From positions 1-36,573 of the forward strand of contig CACCBF010000009.1 in assembly GCA_902544135.1 (NCBI GenBank): a stretch of 36,573 nt of DNA. Direction: 5' to 3'. Origin of the DNA: an uncultured Pelagibacteraceae bacterium (GTDB lineage Bacteria; Pseudomonadota; Alphaproteobacteria; Pelagibacterales; Pelagibacteraceae). The translations under genes were made by a program, and so were the position numbers. Every line of letters starts with the position of its first letter. Positions within the stretch are counted from its first letter, which is position 1. Positions 25,715 to 35,821 of this stretch are shown here, one piece after another. The notes below the pieces were generated by a model. It ran no database searches. It was not told the origin of the DNA and saw only the letters and a list, made by a program, of their open reading frames with translations.

Positions 25715-26713
25715 ATGGAAAATAGCAAGCAACACCCACAAGTTAACTTTGGTAAAACTGGAGTTTTGATAGTTAATTTAGGAACACCAGACTCAACAAG
25801 CTGGTTAGATATTAGAAAATATTTAAAGGAATTTCTATCCGATAGGAGAGTAATAGAAGTTAACCCTATTCTTTGGCAAATCATCCTTAATATTTTTATA
25901 TTAAATTTGAGGCCCTCTAAGACTGCTAAAGCATATAAAGAAATTTGGATGAAAAAAGAAAATGTCTCTCCATTGCTTTATTATACTCGACTTCAAGCAA
26001 ATAAATTATCAAATTTAATATCTGGAAAAAATGTAATTGTAGATTTTGCTATGAGGTATGGAAATCCAAGCATTAAAAGTAAAATAAAAAATCTACATGA
26101 TAAGGGCTGTGAGAATTTAGTCATACTTCCACTGTATCCTCAATATGCTGCAGCAACTACGGCCACTGTTTGTGATGAAATATATAGAACACTCATGAAA
26201 ATGAGATGGCAACCTTCAATTAAAATTATCCCACATTATGAATCTCATCCTCGATATATAGATGCTTTGGTAAATTCATTAAATAAAAAGATAAAAGAAA
26301 TAAATTGGAAACCAGATTTAATTTTAGTGTCTTACCACGGAATACCACAAAAATATTTCGATAAAGGAGATCCGTATCATTGTTATTGTCAAAAAACTAC
26401 TAGACTGATTTCTGAAAAGTTTAATTCCATAGAACTTAAAACAACTTTTCAATCAAGATTTGGTCCTCAAAAATGGCTTGAACCTTACACAGATAAAACA
26501 TTAGAAAAATTGCCCGGCGAGGGAAAAAAGAATGTTCTTGCAATTTGCCCAGGTTTCTCTTCTGATTGTGTTGAAACTTTAGAAGAAATTCTAATTCAAG
26601 GTAAAGAAACTTTCCTGAAGTCGGGTGGAGAAAATTTTGATATGGTGCCGTGTTTAAATGATAGTGATGACCATATAGCTTTATTAAAATCATTAGTACA
26701 AGAAAGCCTATAA
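25715..26713 (+). CDS. hemH: Ferrochelatase
   Basis: HemH inserts ferrous iron into protoporphyrin IX, the final heme step, at the membrane surface. The 332-residue protein has G-V-L-I-V-N-L-G-T-P-D-S near residues 16-27, L-V-S-Y-H-G-I-P-Q near 205 (metal-ligand His), Y-H-C-Y-C-Q, S-R-F-G-P-Q-K-W-L near 247 and C-P-G-F-S-S-D-C-V-E-T-L with the conserved Glu. It starts immediately after the hemE stop codon. Confidence 0.98.
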   Translation: MENSKQHPQVNFGKTGVLIVNLGTPDSTSWLDIRKYLKEFLSDRRVIEVNPILWQIILNIFILNLRPSKTAKAYKEIWMKKENVSPLLYYTRLQANKLSNLISGKNVIVDFAMRYGNPSIKSKIKNLHDKGCENLVILPLYPQYAAATTATVCDEIYRTLMKMRWQPSIKIIPHYESHPRYIDALVNSLNKKIKEINWKPDLILVSYHGIPQKYFDKGDPYHCYCQKTTRLISEKFNSIELKTTFQSRFGPQKWLEPYTDKTLEKLPGEGKKNVLAICPGFSSDCVETLEEILIQGKETFLKSGGENFDMVPCLNDSDDHIALLKSLVQESL

Positions 26714-26716
26714 TTT

Positions 26717-27151
26717 ATGAACACTTATTTGCTTTTTAAATCTTTGCACTTAATAGCAGTAATTTCTTGGATGGCTGGACTTTTATATCTTCCACGAATT
26801 TTTGTTTACCATACAGAAAACAACAACATACCAGCAATAGCAGCAGTGTTTAAAGTCATGGAAAAAAAACTTTTTTTTTACATTATGACTCCAGCAATGG
26901 CGCTTTCCTGGGTATTTGGATTAATACTGATACACGAAATAGGTTTTCAGCAATTAGGTCAAAAGTGGATGATTTTAAAACTTATTTTTGTGACGGCTCT
27001 TACCTTTTATCATTTTTATCTAGGAAGAATTTTGGGCCAATTCCAACTAGATATAAACAAACATTCTTCTAAGTATTTTAGATACATTAACGAAATTCCA
27101 ACATTATTGCTTATTTTCATCATTTTTATAGTTATATTTAAACCCATCTAG
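26717..27151 (+). CDS. hemJ: Protoporphyrinogen IX oxidase HemJ (UPF0093)
   Basis: HemJ makes protoporphyrin IX from protoporphyrinogen IX, just before HemH. The 144-residue inner-membrane protein has four hydrophobic helices. The family residues are L-F-K-S-L-H-L-I-A-V-I-S-W-M-A-G-L-L-Y-L-P-R near the start (conserved His) and the later basic K-W-M-I-L-K-L with F-Y-H-F-Y-L-G-R. It completes a hemE-hemH-hemJ operon, 3 bases after hemH. Confidence 0.95.
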   Translation: MNTYLLFKSLHLIAVISWMAGLLYLPRIFVYHTENNNIPAIAAVFKVMEKKLFFYIMTPAMALSWVFGLILIHEIGFQQLGQKWMILKLIFVTALTFYHFYLGRILGQFQLDINKHSSKYFRYINEIPTLLLIFIIFIVIFKPI

Positions 27152-27187
27152 GGTTGAATAATTTAAATTAGTATATATATTAATATT

Positions 27188-27207
27188 ATTATTAAGTCCT
27201 TAATAAT
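27188..27207 (+). promoter_or_regulatory. Palindrome just upstream of rho
   Basis: ATTATTAAG (27188-27196) and CTTAATAAT (27199-27207) are exact reverse complements with a 2-base spacer, ending 7 bases before the rho ATG. In RNA this could form a hairpin over the ribosome-binding region; as DNA it could be an operator. The AT-only stem is weak. Confidence 0.5.
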
Positions 27208-27214
27208 TTAATTC

Positions 27215-28483
27215 ATGAACATACAAGAACTAAAACTTAAATCATCTGAACAACTGATAACTCAAGCTGAAGAATTGGGTATAGAAAATGCTAGTACGCT
27301 AAGGAAGCAAGAAATATTATTTGCTATTTTAAAAAAAGTTGCAGAAAAAGAGGAGATTACTGGAGCTGGGGTTTTACAGTTATTGCAAGACGGCTTTGGT
27401 TTTCTAAGAGCAATGGAATCAAATTATCTTCCAGGACCTGACGATATTTATGTAAGCCCAAGTCAGATCAGAAAATTTGGATTAAGAACTGGTGACACTG
27501 TAGAGGGACCAGTTAGAGCACCAAAAGAAGGTGAAAGATATTTTGCTTTACTTCAAGTTAGCAAGATTAATTTTGAAGAGCCTGAAAAATCTAGACACAA
27601 AATAGCATTTGATAACTTAACCCCACTCTATCCTGATAAGCAATTAATTATGGAGGTTGAAGCTACAAAACCTGATAAGAAACAAGATTTAACTCCTAGA
27701 TTAATAGATTTAGTTAGTCCTATTGGTAAAGGTCAAAGATCAATAATTATTTCACCACCCAAGGCTGGAAAAACAATGATTTTACAAAGTATAGCCAATT
27801 CAATCGCTAAAAATTACCCTGAGTGTTATTTGATTGTTTTATTAATTGATGAAAGACCTGAAGAGGTTACCGATATGCAAAGAACTGTTAAAGGAGAAGT
27901 AATAAGTTCAACTTTTGATGAACCAGCACAGCGTCACGTCGCAGTAGCAGAAATGGTTATTGAAAAAGCAAAGAGATTAACAGAACATAAAAAAGATGTA
28001 GTGATATTATTAGATTCAATTACAAGATTGGGTAGGGCATACAATGCAGTAATACCAAGTTCTGGTAAAGTCTTGACCGGTGGTGTAGACGCTAATGCTC
28101 TTCAGAGACCAAAAAGATTTTTTGGGGCGGCTAGAAATATTGAAGAGGGAGGATCTTTAACGATAATATCTACCGCTTTAATCGACACTGGAAGTAGAAT
28201 GGACGAAGTAATTTTCGAGGAATTTAAAGGCACAGGTAATAGCGAGACAGTTCTAGATAGAAAGATTGCAGATAAACGAATATACCCTGCAATTGACATC
28301 ACCAAATCAGGAACAAGAAGAGAAGAACTGCTTTTTGAAAAGAATGACCTTCAAAAAATGAATGTTCTAAGAAGAATAATTGCTCCAATGGGAACTATGG
28401 ATGCAATTGAATTTATAAACTCAAAGTTAAAAGATACAAAAAATAATTCTGAGTTTTTTAACTCGATGAATAAACCTGCATAA
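27215..28483 (+). CDS. rho: Transcription termination factor Rho
   Basis: Rho is the hexameric RNA helicase that ends untranslated transcripts. The 422-residue protein shows an N-terminal helical region, the cold-shock-like RNA-binding domain with [14 protein letters not shown], then Walker A P-P-K-A-G-K-T near residues 181-187. The remaining motor motifs include [23 protein letters not shown] and G-G-S-L-T-I-I-S-T. There is no Shine-Dalgarno sequence; a palindrome ends 7 bases before the ATG. Confidence 0.98.
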   Translation: MNIQELKLKSSEQLITQAEELGIENASTLRKQEILFAILKKVAEKEEITGAGVLQLLQDGFGFLRAMESNYLPGPDDIYVSPSQIRKFGLRTGDTVEGPVRAPKEGERYFALLQVSKINFEEPEKSRHKIAFDNLTPLYPDKQLIMEVEATKPDKKQDLTPRLIDLVSPIGKGQRSIIISPPKAGKTMILQSIANSIAKNYPECYLIVLLIDERPEEVTDMQRTVKGEVISSTFDEPAQRHVAVAEMVIEKAKRLTEHKKDVVILLDSITRLGRAYNAVIPSSGKVLTGGVDANALQRPKRFFGAARNIEEGGSLTIISTALIDTGSRMDEVIFEEFKGTGNSETVLDRKIADKRIYPAIDITKSGTRREELLFEKNDLQKMNVLRRIIAPMGTMDAIEFINSKLKDTKNNSEFFNSMNKPA

Positions 28484-28535
28484 TTTAAATTCATTTTAGA
28501 TTATTTTTTTCTGATTATGATATATTATTTTGCTT

Positions 28536-30215
28536 ATGAGCAACTTAAGTTATGATCTAAAAAAATTATACAACGAAAAAAAATATGATCAGATCATATC
28601 AATTATTGAAAAGATCGATGATAATAATTTAAATTCTGGTTTGATAAACTTATTAGGAGTTTGTAAATCATTATCGAGCAATTCTCCTAAAACATTGAAA
28701 AGTGCAATTAGTGATTTTAGAAAAGCATTTCTGAGAGAAAAAAAAACAGAAAATGCATTACACGCCCTAAAAAATTTTATTAACGTTTCCGTTGATGTTT
28801 TTGATATAGAATATAGAGCTGAAAAAACAGATATTGATAATAATATCAAAGAAATTTTTTTATATTTTAATGAGAATAAAGATTATTTTGAAAAAAATGA
28901 CGAATTAGTAAGAGCTTTAGTTAGAGCTTTAGTACGTAACAAGGATATTAGTGAATCAATTAATTACTTAAAAATAATTGTTGAAAGGAATAATTCTAGT
29001 GTTGATGCCCTAGCTTCTCTTATCTATTTTAATAATTATATTTTAGATTGGGATCAAAAATCTTTTTTAGATTATGGAAAAAAATTGGATAAAAGACTGA
29101 CTTTATACGATCCTCAAAAGTTAAAGACAGTTACAGGTTCTGATAAAAAAAAAATAATTGTAGGTATTCACTCTGCTGATATTAGATCTAGGCATTCAAT
29201 CACGTATTTTTTAAAAACAATTCTAACTACTTATGATAAAAAAAAATTTAAGATATATCTATATTGTGGAAATGAAAAAGATGATGAGACGACCAAAGAT
29301 TTTAGTCAGTATGTTGATAAAACTATAAATATAAGAAAAATGAGTGATTTAGATGTGATTAATTTAGTGAGAGAAGATAAAGTTGATATTTTGATTGATA
29401 TGATGGGTATGTCGTCTAATCATAGATTATCTTTATATAAAAATCGTTTAGCTCCAAAACAAATTACCTGGTGTGGGTACTGTAATACAACTGGTATAAA
29501 AGAAATGGACTATATAGTTGTTGATAAAAATGTTGTCAATCAGAATGAAGAGAATTTATATTCTGAAAAAATGCTTTATTTAGACTCTATTTGGAATTGT
29601 CATTCAGGTTATGATTTTAATAGGAAAATTAATGCAGCACCTTTTTTAAAAAATAAATTTATAACATTTGGATCATTTAATAATTTTAATAAAATTAATG
29701 ACAAAGTTATAAAAGTTTGGTCATCAATTTTAAAAGAGATTAAAAATTCAAAATTGCTTTTAAAATCTTCTACAGCATTTTTAAGATCTGCTATGATTAA
29801 AAAATTTGAAGCTGAGGGGGTGGTAAACTCTGTCGAATTTTTATCTTTTAATAAAAGTGTTGAAGAGCACTTAAATCAATATAAAAAAATTGACATTGCT
29901 TTGGATACATTTCCACATAATGGTGTAACAACCTCTTTTGAGGCAATATGGATGGGCGTACCGGTAATAGCTATGAAAGGACATAATTTTATCTCCAGAA
30001 GTGGTGAGTCAATAAACAAGAATCTTGGTTTGCCAGAACTTATATCTGTAAATGAAGGCGATTATTTAAAAAAAGCAATACAATTATCTAATAATCCAAA
30101 AAAACTGTTAGAGTATAGAGATTATATTTATGCAAACGCTTTAAATACCCCTCTTTTCGACAAAGAGCAATTTTCTAAGCAGTTTTTTTCTGCATTAGAA
30201 AAAATAAATAAATAA
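28536..30215 (+). CDS. O-linked GlcNAc transferase-like (SPINDLY-type, GT41) protein
   Basis: The roughly 559-residue protein has a helical, TPR-like N-terminal third followed by a GT41-type catalytic region. Recognisable blocks are H-S-A-D-I-R-S-R-H-S near residues 211-220, Q-I-T-W-C-G-Y-C-N-T-T-G-I-K-E-M-D-Y, F-G-S-F-N-N-F-N-K-I and A-L-D-T-F-P-H-N-G-V-T-T-S-F-E-A. It likely glycosylates a protein, but donor and acceptor are unknown. I use the ATG at 28536 because 28530 is only a TTG. A short tandem repeat (bases 28905-28936) encodes L-V-R-A twice. It interrupts the usual rho-mnmE neighbourhood. Confidence 0.88.
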   Translation: MSNLSYDLKKLYNEKKYDQIISIIEKIDDNNLNSGLINLLGVCKSLSSNSPKTLKSAISDFRKAFLREKKTENALHALKNFINVSVDVFDIEYRAEKTDIDNNIKEIFLYFNENKDYFEKNDELVRALVRALVRNKDISESINYLKIIVERNNSSVDALASLIYFNNYILDWDQKSFLDYGKKLDKRLTLYDPQKLKTVTGSDKKKIIVGIHSADIRSRHSITYFLKTILTTYDKKKFKIYLYCGNEKDDETTKDFSQYVDKTINIRKMSDLDVINLVREDKVDILIDMMGMSSNHRLSLYKNRLAPKQITWCGYCNTTGIKEMDYIVVDKNVVNQNEENLYSEKMLYLDSIWNCHSGYDFNRKINAAPFLKNKFITFGSFNNFNKINDKVIKVWSSILKEIKNSKLLLKSSTAFLRSAMIKKFEAEGVVNSVEFLSFNKSVEEHLNQYKKIDIALDTFPHNGVTTSFEAIWMGVPVIAMKGHNFISRSGESINKNLGLPELISVNEGDYLKKAIQLSNNPKKLLEYRDYIYANALNTPLFDKEQFSKQFFSALEKINK

Positions 30216-30224
30216 ATTAAACTT

Positions 30225-31555
30225 ATGACAATTTATGCGTTATCTAGTGGACCCGGTATTTCTGGTGTGGCTGTTGTGAGAATTTCAGGTCCTGATTCGT
30301 CAAAAGTGTTAAAATTACTTACAAAGAATGAATTACCAATCCCAAGAGTAGCTACCCTTCGAAAAATAAATGATATCAAAACTTCTGAACTTATTGATGA
30401 GGGGTTAATTTTATGGTTTCCTGGCCCTCAGAGCTACACTGGTGAAGATATGGTCGAGATACATGTTCATGGTGGTAAAGCTGTGGTGGAAGCGCTTCTA
30501 ACTACTCTCTCAAATCTAAAAAATTGTCGACTTGCAGAACCGGGTGAGTTTACAAAGCTGGCTTTTCAAAATGGAAAAATAAATCTGCTCAAAGCAGAGA
30601 GTATTGGTGATTTAATATCCGCTGAAACAGAAATTCAAAGATCTCAGGCACTCAAAATTATGAATGGTAAGTCCTCAGAAAAATTTAATCAATTAAGAGA
30701 TAAATTATTAAAAATTTTATCTTTTGTTGAGGCTAAAATAGATTTTCCCGAAGAGGATTTACCAGATGAAAATATTAAACAAATTAAAAAGGACTCCTTT
30801 AATGTTATGACGGAAATAAAAAAGATATTAGATGATCATAAAGTAGGTGAAATTATAAGGGAGGGATTTAAAATTGCCATAATAGGTCCAACTAATGCAG
30901 GTAAATCAAGCTTGATAAATAATTTATCAAATAGAGAGGTTGCAATAGTTTCTGAAATAGCCGGTACAACTAGAGATGTTGTTGAAACTCATTTAAATTT
31001 AGACGGTTATCCAGTTATAATTTCTGATACAGCAGGTATTAGAGACTCAAAAGATGAAATAGAAAAAAAAGGAATAAAGTTATCATTAAAAAAAGCTGAA
31101 AATGCAGATTTGAAACTGGTAGTGGTTGATGCTAAAAGTATTGATTTTAGTGGATTTTTGAATGATTTACTAAAAAAAGACGCAATTTTAGTTATTAACA
31201 AATCAGATCTGCTGAAGGAGAAATTAGGCTCTGAAGTTTCTAAATTTGATTATGTTTTGATCTCACTTAAAAAAATTTAAATATAGATAAATTAATTTCT
31301 AAAATAAAAAATAAATTAGAAAATAAATTTATATCTGAGGAAGATATTTTAATTACAAGAGAGAGGCACAGACAACATCTTCTACAATGTGTTGAGCACT
31401 TGAAAAATTTTTCAGATAAAAATGATAAAGAAGATTTTGATAAAGGAGCTGAGGACTTAAGGTTAGCTACGAGACAATTAGGTATGATTGTAGGTAAAGT
31501 CGATGTAGAAGAAATATTGGGCAGTATCTTCAACGATTTTTGTATTGGAAAATAA
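30225..31555 (+). CDS. mnmE: tRNA modification GTPase MnmE, frameshifted at a run of A's
   Basis: MnmE with MnmG installs the cmnm5 group at U34 of certain tRNAs. Frame 1 (30225-31280) gives the folate-binding N-terminus I-Y-A-L-S-S-G-P-G-I-S-G-V-A-V, then G1 G-P-T-N-A-G-K-S near residue 221, G3 D-T-A-G and G4 N-K-S-D, and stops after L-I-S-L-K-K-I. The C-terminal helical domain continues in the -1 frame, with I-T-R-E-R-H-R-Q, and ends with the family's final C-I-G-K at 31552. The break is in a run of seven A's (31269-31275); adding one A or slipping -1 restores a 443-residue protein. Assembly error, slippage or true loss are all possible. Confidence 0.9.
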
Positions 31556-31667
31556 TACCCATTTTATGTGGCTTTTAGTGAGTTTTTGTCATTTTCGTTG
31601 AAAAATAATCCTTTTTTAAAAAAAATAGAAATCTTGTAAATATCATAATCAAATATAAGTTTAGTTC

Positions 31668-33539
31668 ATGAAAAAAGATTTAAAGTTTGATGTGGTTGTT
31701 ATTGGTGGTGGTCACGCAGGTTGTGAAGCTGCAGCTGCTTCAGCAAGGCTTGGTGTAAATACTGCTTTATTTACACATAACAAAAATACAATTGGAGAAA
31801 TGTCCTGTAATCCTGCTATAGGTGGTTTAGGTAAAGGACATTTAGTCAGAGAAATTGATGCTTTAGACGGTGTCATGGGAGAAGTAGCAGATAAATCTGG
31901 AATACAATTTAGATTATTGAATAGAAGCAGAGGACCTGCAGTTAGAGGACCACGAACTCAATCTGATAGATCATTGTATCGTAAATATATGCAAGAAAAA
32001 CTTGTAAACTACTGTAATTTAAGTATTTTTTCCGATCCAGTAATAAGATTTATTTTTAAGAATAATCAAATAAATGGATTTATAACAGTAAATGGTAATA
32101 AAGTGAGTTGTGACAAGATTATATTAACAACAGGCACTTTTTTAAATGGTCTGATACATATAGGTGATGAAAGAACTCCTGCTGGACGATTTAATGAAAA
32201 ACCGAGCACAGGTTTAAGTGAGCAGTTAGAAAAGTATAACTTCAAAATTGGAAGATTAAAAACAGGAACACCTCCTAGATTAGATTCTAGATCAATCAAT
32301 TTTGAGAATTTGGAAAAACAGTATGCCGATGAAGACCCATATTTTTTTTCTTTTTTAACTAAAAAAAATTCTAACAAACAAGTGGCTTGTTCTATGACTT
32401 ATACTAACGAGAGAGTTCATAAAATAATTGAAAAGAATTTATCTAAAAGTGCAATGTATTCTGGAAGCATAAAAGGTGTTGGCCCACGATATTGTCCCTC
32501 TATTGAGGATAAAATAGTGAAATTCGCTGATAAGACAAGGCACCAAATATTTCTAGAGCCTGAGGGGCTAAATGATCATACTATTTACCCGAATGGCATT
32601 TCTACTTCACTACCTGAGATTGTACAATATGAAATACTCAACAATATCAATGGTTTAGAAAATGTCAAAGTGATTAGACCAGGATATGCTATTGAATATG
32701 ATTATATTGACCCGAGAGAGCTTTTTTTAACATTGGAGACCAAAAAAATTAGAAATCTTTATCTTGCTGGTCAAATTAATGGAACCACAGGTTATGAAGA
32801 AGCAGCTGCTCAAGGTCTTATAGCAGGGATAAATGCTGCTCTATCCTTAAAGAATATGGAACCTTTTATTTTAGATAGATCAGATGCTTACATTGGGGTT
32901 ATGATAGATGATTTAATTACTAAAGGTGTTGCTGAGCCTTATAGAATGTTTACATCGCGAGCTGAATATCGACTAAGTCTTAGGTCAGATAATGCAGATT
33001 TAAGGCTCACCCAGAAAGGGATTAAAATTGGTTTAATAGCTGATAACAGAAGAGAATTATTTGAGGACAAATTTAATAAATTAAGCAAAATATCCTCACA
33101 AATGTCTAATTTGAACATTTCCCCTACTAAGGCAGATAAATTTGGAATAAAAATAGCGAAAGATGGGGTCTTTAGATCAGCTGATGAAATCCTTACTCAA
33201 AAAAGCGTTGATATGACAAAAATAAGAAATATTTGGCCTGAAATAGCTGATTATGGCAATGAGATTGACGAGCAGATTGAGATTAACTCCCATTACAGAG
33301 GATATTTGAAAAAGCAAAAAGCGGATATTTTGGCTTTTAAACGAGATGAGAATTTATTAATACCTGAAAATATTGATTATGATCAATTTTCTGGCCTTTC
33401 TAATGAGGTAAAAGCTAAATTTAAAGAAATTAAGCCTAAAACCATGGGGCAGGCGTTAAGAATTGACGGAATTACACCTGCTGCAGTATATATTTTGTTG
33501 TCACATGTAAAAAGAAAGTCTATTAAGCATATAGCTTGA
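31668..33539 (+). CDS. mnmG: tRNA uridine-5-carboxymethylaminomethyl modification enzyme MnmG
   Basis: MnmG (GidA) is the FAD/NADH partner of MnmE. The 623-residue protein starts with [15 protein letters not shown] near residues 8-22 (FAD Rossmann). It has [14 protein letters not shown] near 46 and R-L-K-T-G-T-P-P-R near 196, a [16 protein letters not shown] segment near 366 and the C-terminal helical domain. It follows mnmE after a 112-base gap and overlaps rsmG by 4 bases. Confidence 0.98.
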   Translation: MKKDLKFDVVVIGGGHAGCEAAAASARLGVNTALFTHNKNTIGEMSCNPAIGGLGKGHLVREIDALDGVMGEVADKSGIQFRLLNRSRGPAVRGPRTQSDRSLYRKYMQEKLVNYCNLSIFSDPVIRFIFKNNQINGFITVNGNKVSCDKIILTTGTFLNGLIHIGDERTPAGRFNEKPSTGLSEQLEKYNFKIGRLKTGTPPRLDSRSINFENLEKQYADEDPYFFSFLTKKNSNKQVACSMTYTNERVHKIIEKNLSKSAMYSGSIKGVGPRYCPSIEDKIVKFADKTRHQIFLEPEGLNDHTIYPNGISTSLPEIVQYEILNNINGLENVKVIRPGYAIEYDYIDPRELFLTLETKKIRNLYLAGQINGTTGYEEAAAQGLIAGINAALSLKNMEPFILDRSDAYIGVMIDDLITKGVAEPYRMFTSRAEYRLSLRSDNADLRLTQKGIKIGLIADNRRELFEDKFNKLSKISSQMSNLNISPTKADKFGIKIAKDGVFRSADEILTQKSVDMTKIRNIWPEIADYGNEIDEQIEINSHYRGYLKKQKADILAFKRDENLLIPENIDYDQFSGLSNEVKAKFKEIKPKTMGQALRIDGITPAAVYILLSHVKRKSIKHIA

Positions 33540-34186
33540 TGGATAATGCAATTTTAAATTTTTACTCAAAATTCCCTATCTTGAATGTTTCACGTGAAAC
33601 ATGCTTTGACTTTGAGAGCTTAATTTCAATGATAAAAGAAAAAAATAATCAAATTAACATAATAAGTAAAAAAACTGTTGAAACAGATGAAATAAGGGAA
33701 AGACATATAGTAGATTCAGCACAAATTATTGATTTTATTGATTTAAATACAAATACAACCTCTGATTTAGGAACTGGAGGCGGTATGCCCGGGCTTGTAA
33801 TTGCAATAGTAATGAAAAAGTTAAAAAATTCACTGAAGATAAATCTTTATGAAAAAAGCTATCATAAATGCGTTTTTTTAAGAGATGTGTCAAAAAAATT
33901 AAACTTAAACACAAAAATTATTCAAAAAGATATTTTTAAAGTGAAGGGAATTGAAACAGGAACTGTGATGTCGAGAGCTTTTAAACCTATGCCTGTAATT
34001 CTAGACCTTGTAAATCAGAATTTTAAAAAATTTAATAATATAATCTTGTTTATGGGAGAAAGTGGAAAAAAAATTTTAAGTGAAACTCTAAAAACTTGGG
34101 ATTTAGATTACGAAGAAAAAAAAAGTATAACTAATAACGACTCATTTATAATAAATATTAAAAAAATTAAAAAAAAAAAATTGTGA
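33536..34186 (+). CDS. rsmG: 16S rRNA m7G527 methyltransferase RsmG
   Basis: RsmG (GidB) methylates G527 of 16S rRNA. The 216-residue protein has the SAM motif [12 protein letters not shown] near residues 79-89, with N-I-I-S-K-K and the R-E-R-H-I-V-D-S before it. Residues 18-23, N-V-S-R-E-T, are encoded by a perfect parS site. It overlaps mnmG by 4 bases. Its end is a run of A's (K-K-K-K-L), and its stop TGA overlaps the parA GTG start. Confidence 0.95.
   Translation: MMDNAILNFYSKFPILNVSRETCFDFESLISMIKEKNNQINIISKKTVETDEIRERHIVDSAQIIDFIDLNTNTTSDLGTGGGMPGLVIAIVMKKLKNSLKINLYEKSYHKCVFLRDVSKKLNLNTKIIQKDIFKVKGIETGTVMSRAFKPMPVILDLVNQNFKKFNNIILFMGESGKKILSETLKTWDLDYEEKKSITNNDSFIINIKKIKKKKL
33586..33601. 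other. parS centromere site inside rsmG
   Basis: The 16-base sequence TGTTTCACGTGAAACA is a perfect palindrome and identical to the canonical parS site bound by ParB. It lies within the first 25 codons of rsmG, about 580 bases before parA, and 9 kb from the proposed oriC. Confidence 0.95.
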
Positions 34187-34977
34187 AAATAATTTCAATT
34201 ATAAATCAAAAGGGTGGAGTTGGAAAAACTACAACGGTCATTAATCTTGCGTCAGCTTTAAGTCAACAAAGTAAAAAAATTTTGGTTATTGATTTAGATC
34301 CTCAAGGAAATGCTACTACTGGATTAGGATTGTCTAACACTAATCAATCGGACCAAACAATTTATGGAATTTTAAATGGAACAATGTCCATTTCAAATGT
34401 TATTAAAAGAACAAAATTTAAAAATCTCGATTTAATAACATCGAATGTAGATTTATCAGGATTGGAAGTTGAAACAGCTGGAGATAGTGATAGAGCTTTC
34501 ATTTTGAAGAGTAAATTAACCGCTTATTTAAACAATTCTAGAGGATTTTATGATTATGTGCTTATTGATTGTCCTCCCTCGTTAAGTTTACTGACAGTGA
34601 TGGCTTTAGTATCATCCAACTCACTTTTAGTCCCCCTGCAAACAGAATTTTTTGCATTGGAAGGACTAACCCAGCTCATGAAGACTATTGATAGAATAAA
34701 AGTAAATCTTAATCCGTCCCTAGAGATTCAAGGAATACTTTTAACAATGTATGATAGAAGAAACAAGTTATCTTCACAAGTAGAACAAGAGGCAAGAGAT
34801 TATTTCAAGGATAAAGTTTATCAAACAGTTATACCAAGAAATGTAAGATTATCTGAAGCACCTTCTCATGGGGTACCTGTGCTTATATATGATAAAAGTT
34901 GTCCTGGTAGTAAATCTTATTACAATTTTACTGATGAATTCATTGAACAAGAAAATAAAATTGGGAGTGCCGCATAA
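34183..34977 (+). CDS. parA: Chromosome-partitioning ATPase ParA (Soj)
   Basis: ParA is the ATPase that moves ParB-parS complexes. The 264-residue protein has the deviant Walker A K-G-G-V-G-K-T-T at residues 10-17, L-V-I-D-L-D-P-Q-G-N-A-T-T-G (Walker A') and V-L-I-D-C-P-P-S-L (Walker B). The start is GTG at 34183, overlapping the rsmG TGA stop. Its stop overlaps the parB ATG by one base. Confidence 0.97.
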   Translation: MKIISIINQKGGVGKTTTVINLASALSQQSKKILVIDLDPQGNATTGLGLSNTNQSDQTIYGILNGTMSISNVIKRTKFKNLDLITSNVDLSGLEVETAGDSDRAFILKSKLTAYLNNSRGFYDYVLIDCPPSLSLLTVMALVSSNSLLVPLQTEFFALEGLTQLMKTIDRIKVNLNPSLEIQGILLTMYDRRNKLSSQVEQEARDYFKDKVYQTVIPRNVRLSEAPSHGVPVLIYDKSCPGSKSYYNFTDEFIEQENKIGSAA

Positions 34978-35819
34978 TGAATTCACAAATAAAAAAAGGT
35001 TTAGGTCGAGGATTATCATCTTTGATTGGTGAAACCAAGGTAGAGGTGAAAACTAATAAACTTCCATTGAGTGATATCGTTCCAAATAAATTTCAGCCAA
35101 GAAAAGTTTTTGAGCAAGAAAATTTAAAAGATCTGACTAACTCAATAAAAGAAAGAGGTGTAATTCAGCCAATTATCGTAAGAAAATCAAATTCTGATAA
35201 TTCTAAGTATGAGATCATTGCGGGAGAGAGACGATGGCTTGCAGCTAGACAGGCAGGTTTACACGATATTCCAGTGGTTGTTACTGAAGTGGATGATTTA
35301 AAATCACTTGAGTTTGCTATAGTCGAAAATGTGCAAAGGCAAGATTTAAATCCCTTGGAAGAGGCACAGGGATATAAAAGATTAATTGATGAATTTTCTT
35401 ATGATCAAGAGAAAGTCTCAAAATTTATTGGAAAAAGTAGGAGCTATATTACTAATTCATTAAGATTGCTTAACTTACCGGTAGAAGTTTTAAATCATGT
35501 TGAGGAAAGAAGAATTACCCCGGGGCATGCCAAAATCCTTGTAGGACATGAAAATGCAAGTTTTTTGGCAAATAAAATAATAGAGAAGAATTTATCCGTC
35601 AGACAAGCTGAAAACTTCGTAAAATTATTTAAAAAAACAAAAAAAGTAATTTTAGGTAGAGACCCTAATATCAAAAATCTTGAACAATCTATATCAAACA
35701 AAATAGGCCTCAGTGTTTCAATAAAAAGCAATAAAAGAAACAAAGGCTCAATTACAATATCATTTCATGATAATGATCAATTGAACAGGCTTATTGATAT
35801 TATCAAAGACAACTATTAA
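34977..35819 (+). CDS. parB: Chromosome-partitioning protein ParB (Spo0J)
   Basis: ParB binds parS and spreads along DNA as a CTP-dependent clamp. The 280-residue protein has G-L-G-R-G-L-S-S-L-I-G near the start, then Q-P-I-I-V-R, the G-E-R-R-W-L-A-A-R-Q-A-G box and V-E-N-V-Q-R-Q-D-L-N-P-L-E-E-A. A helix-turn-helix follows around residue 140-160 (K-F-I-G-K-S-R-S-Y-I-T-N-S), and then the C-terminal dimer region. It ends 2 bases from the convergent holA. Confidence 0.97.
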   Translation: MNSQIKKGLGRGLSSLIGETKVEVKTNKLPLSDIVPNKFQPRKVFEQENLKDLTNSIKERGVIQPIIVRKSNSDNSKYEIIAGERRWLAARQAGLHDIPVVVTEVDDLKSLEFAIVENVQRQDLNPLEEAQGYKRLIDEFSYDQEKVSKFIGKSRSYITNSLRLLNLPVEVLNHVEERRITPGHAKILVGHENASFLANKIIEKNLSVRQAENFVKLFKKTKKVILGRDPNIKNLEQSISNKIGLSVSIKSNKRNKGSITISFHDNDQLNRLIDIIKDNY

Positions 35820-35821
35820 AA

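Noticed and set aside
31267..31533. Antisense open frame at the mnmE break
   Set aside because: It lies opposite the intact C-terminal MnmE domain in the -1 frame, which has the family's conserved ending.
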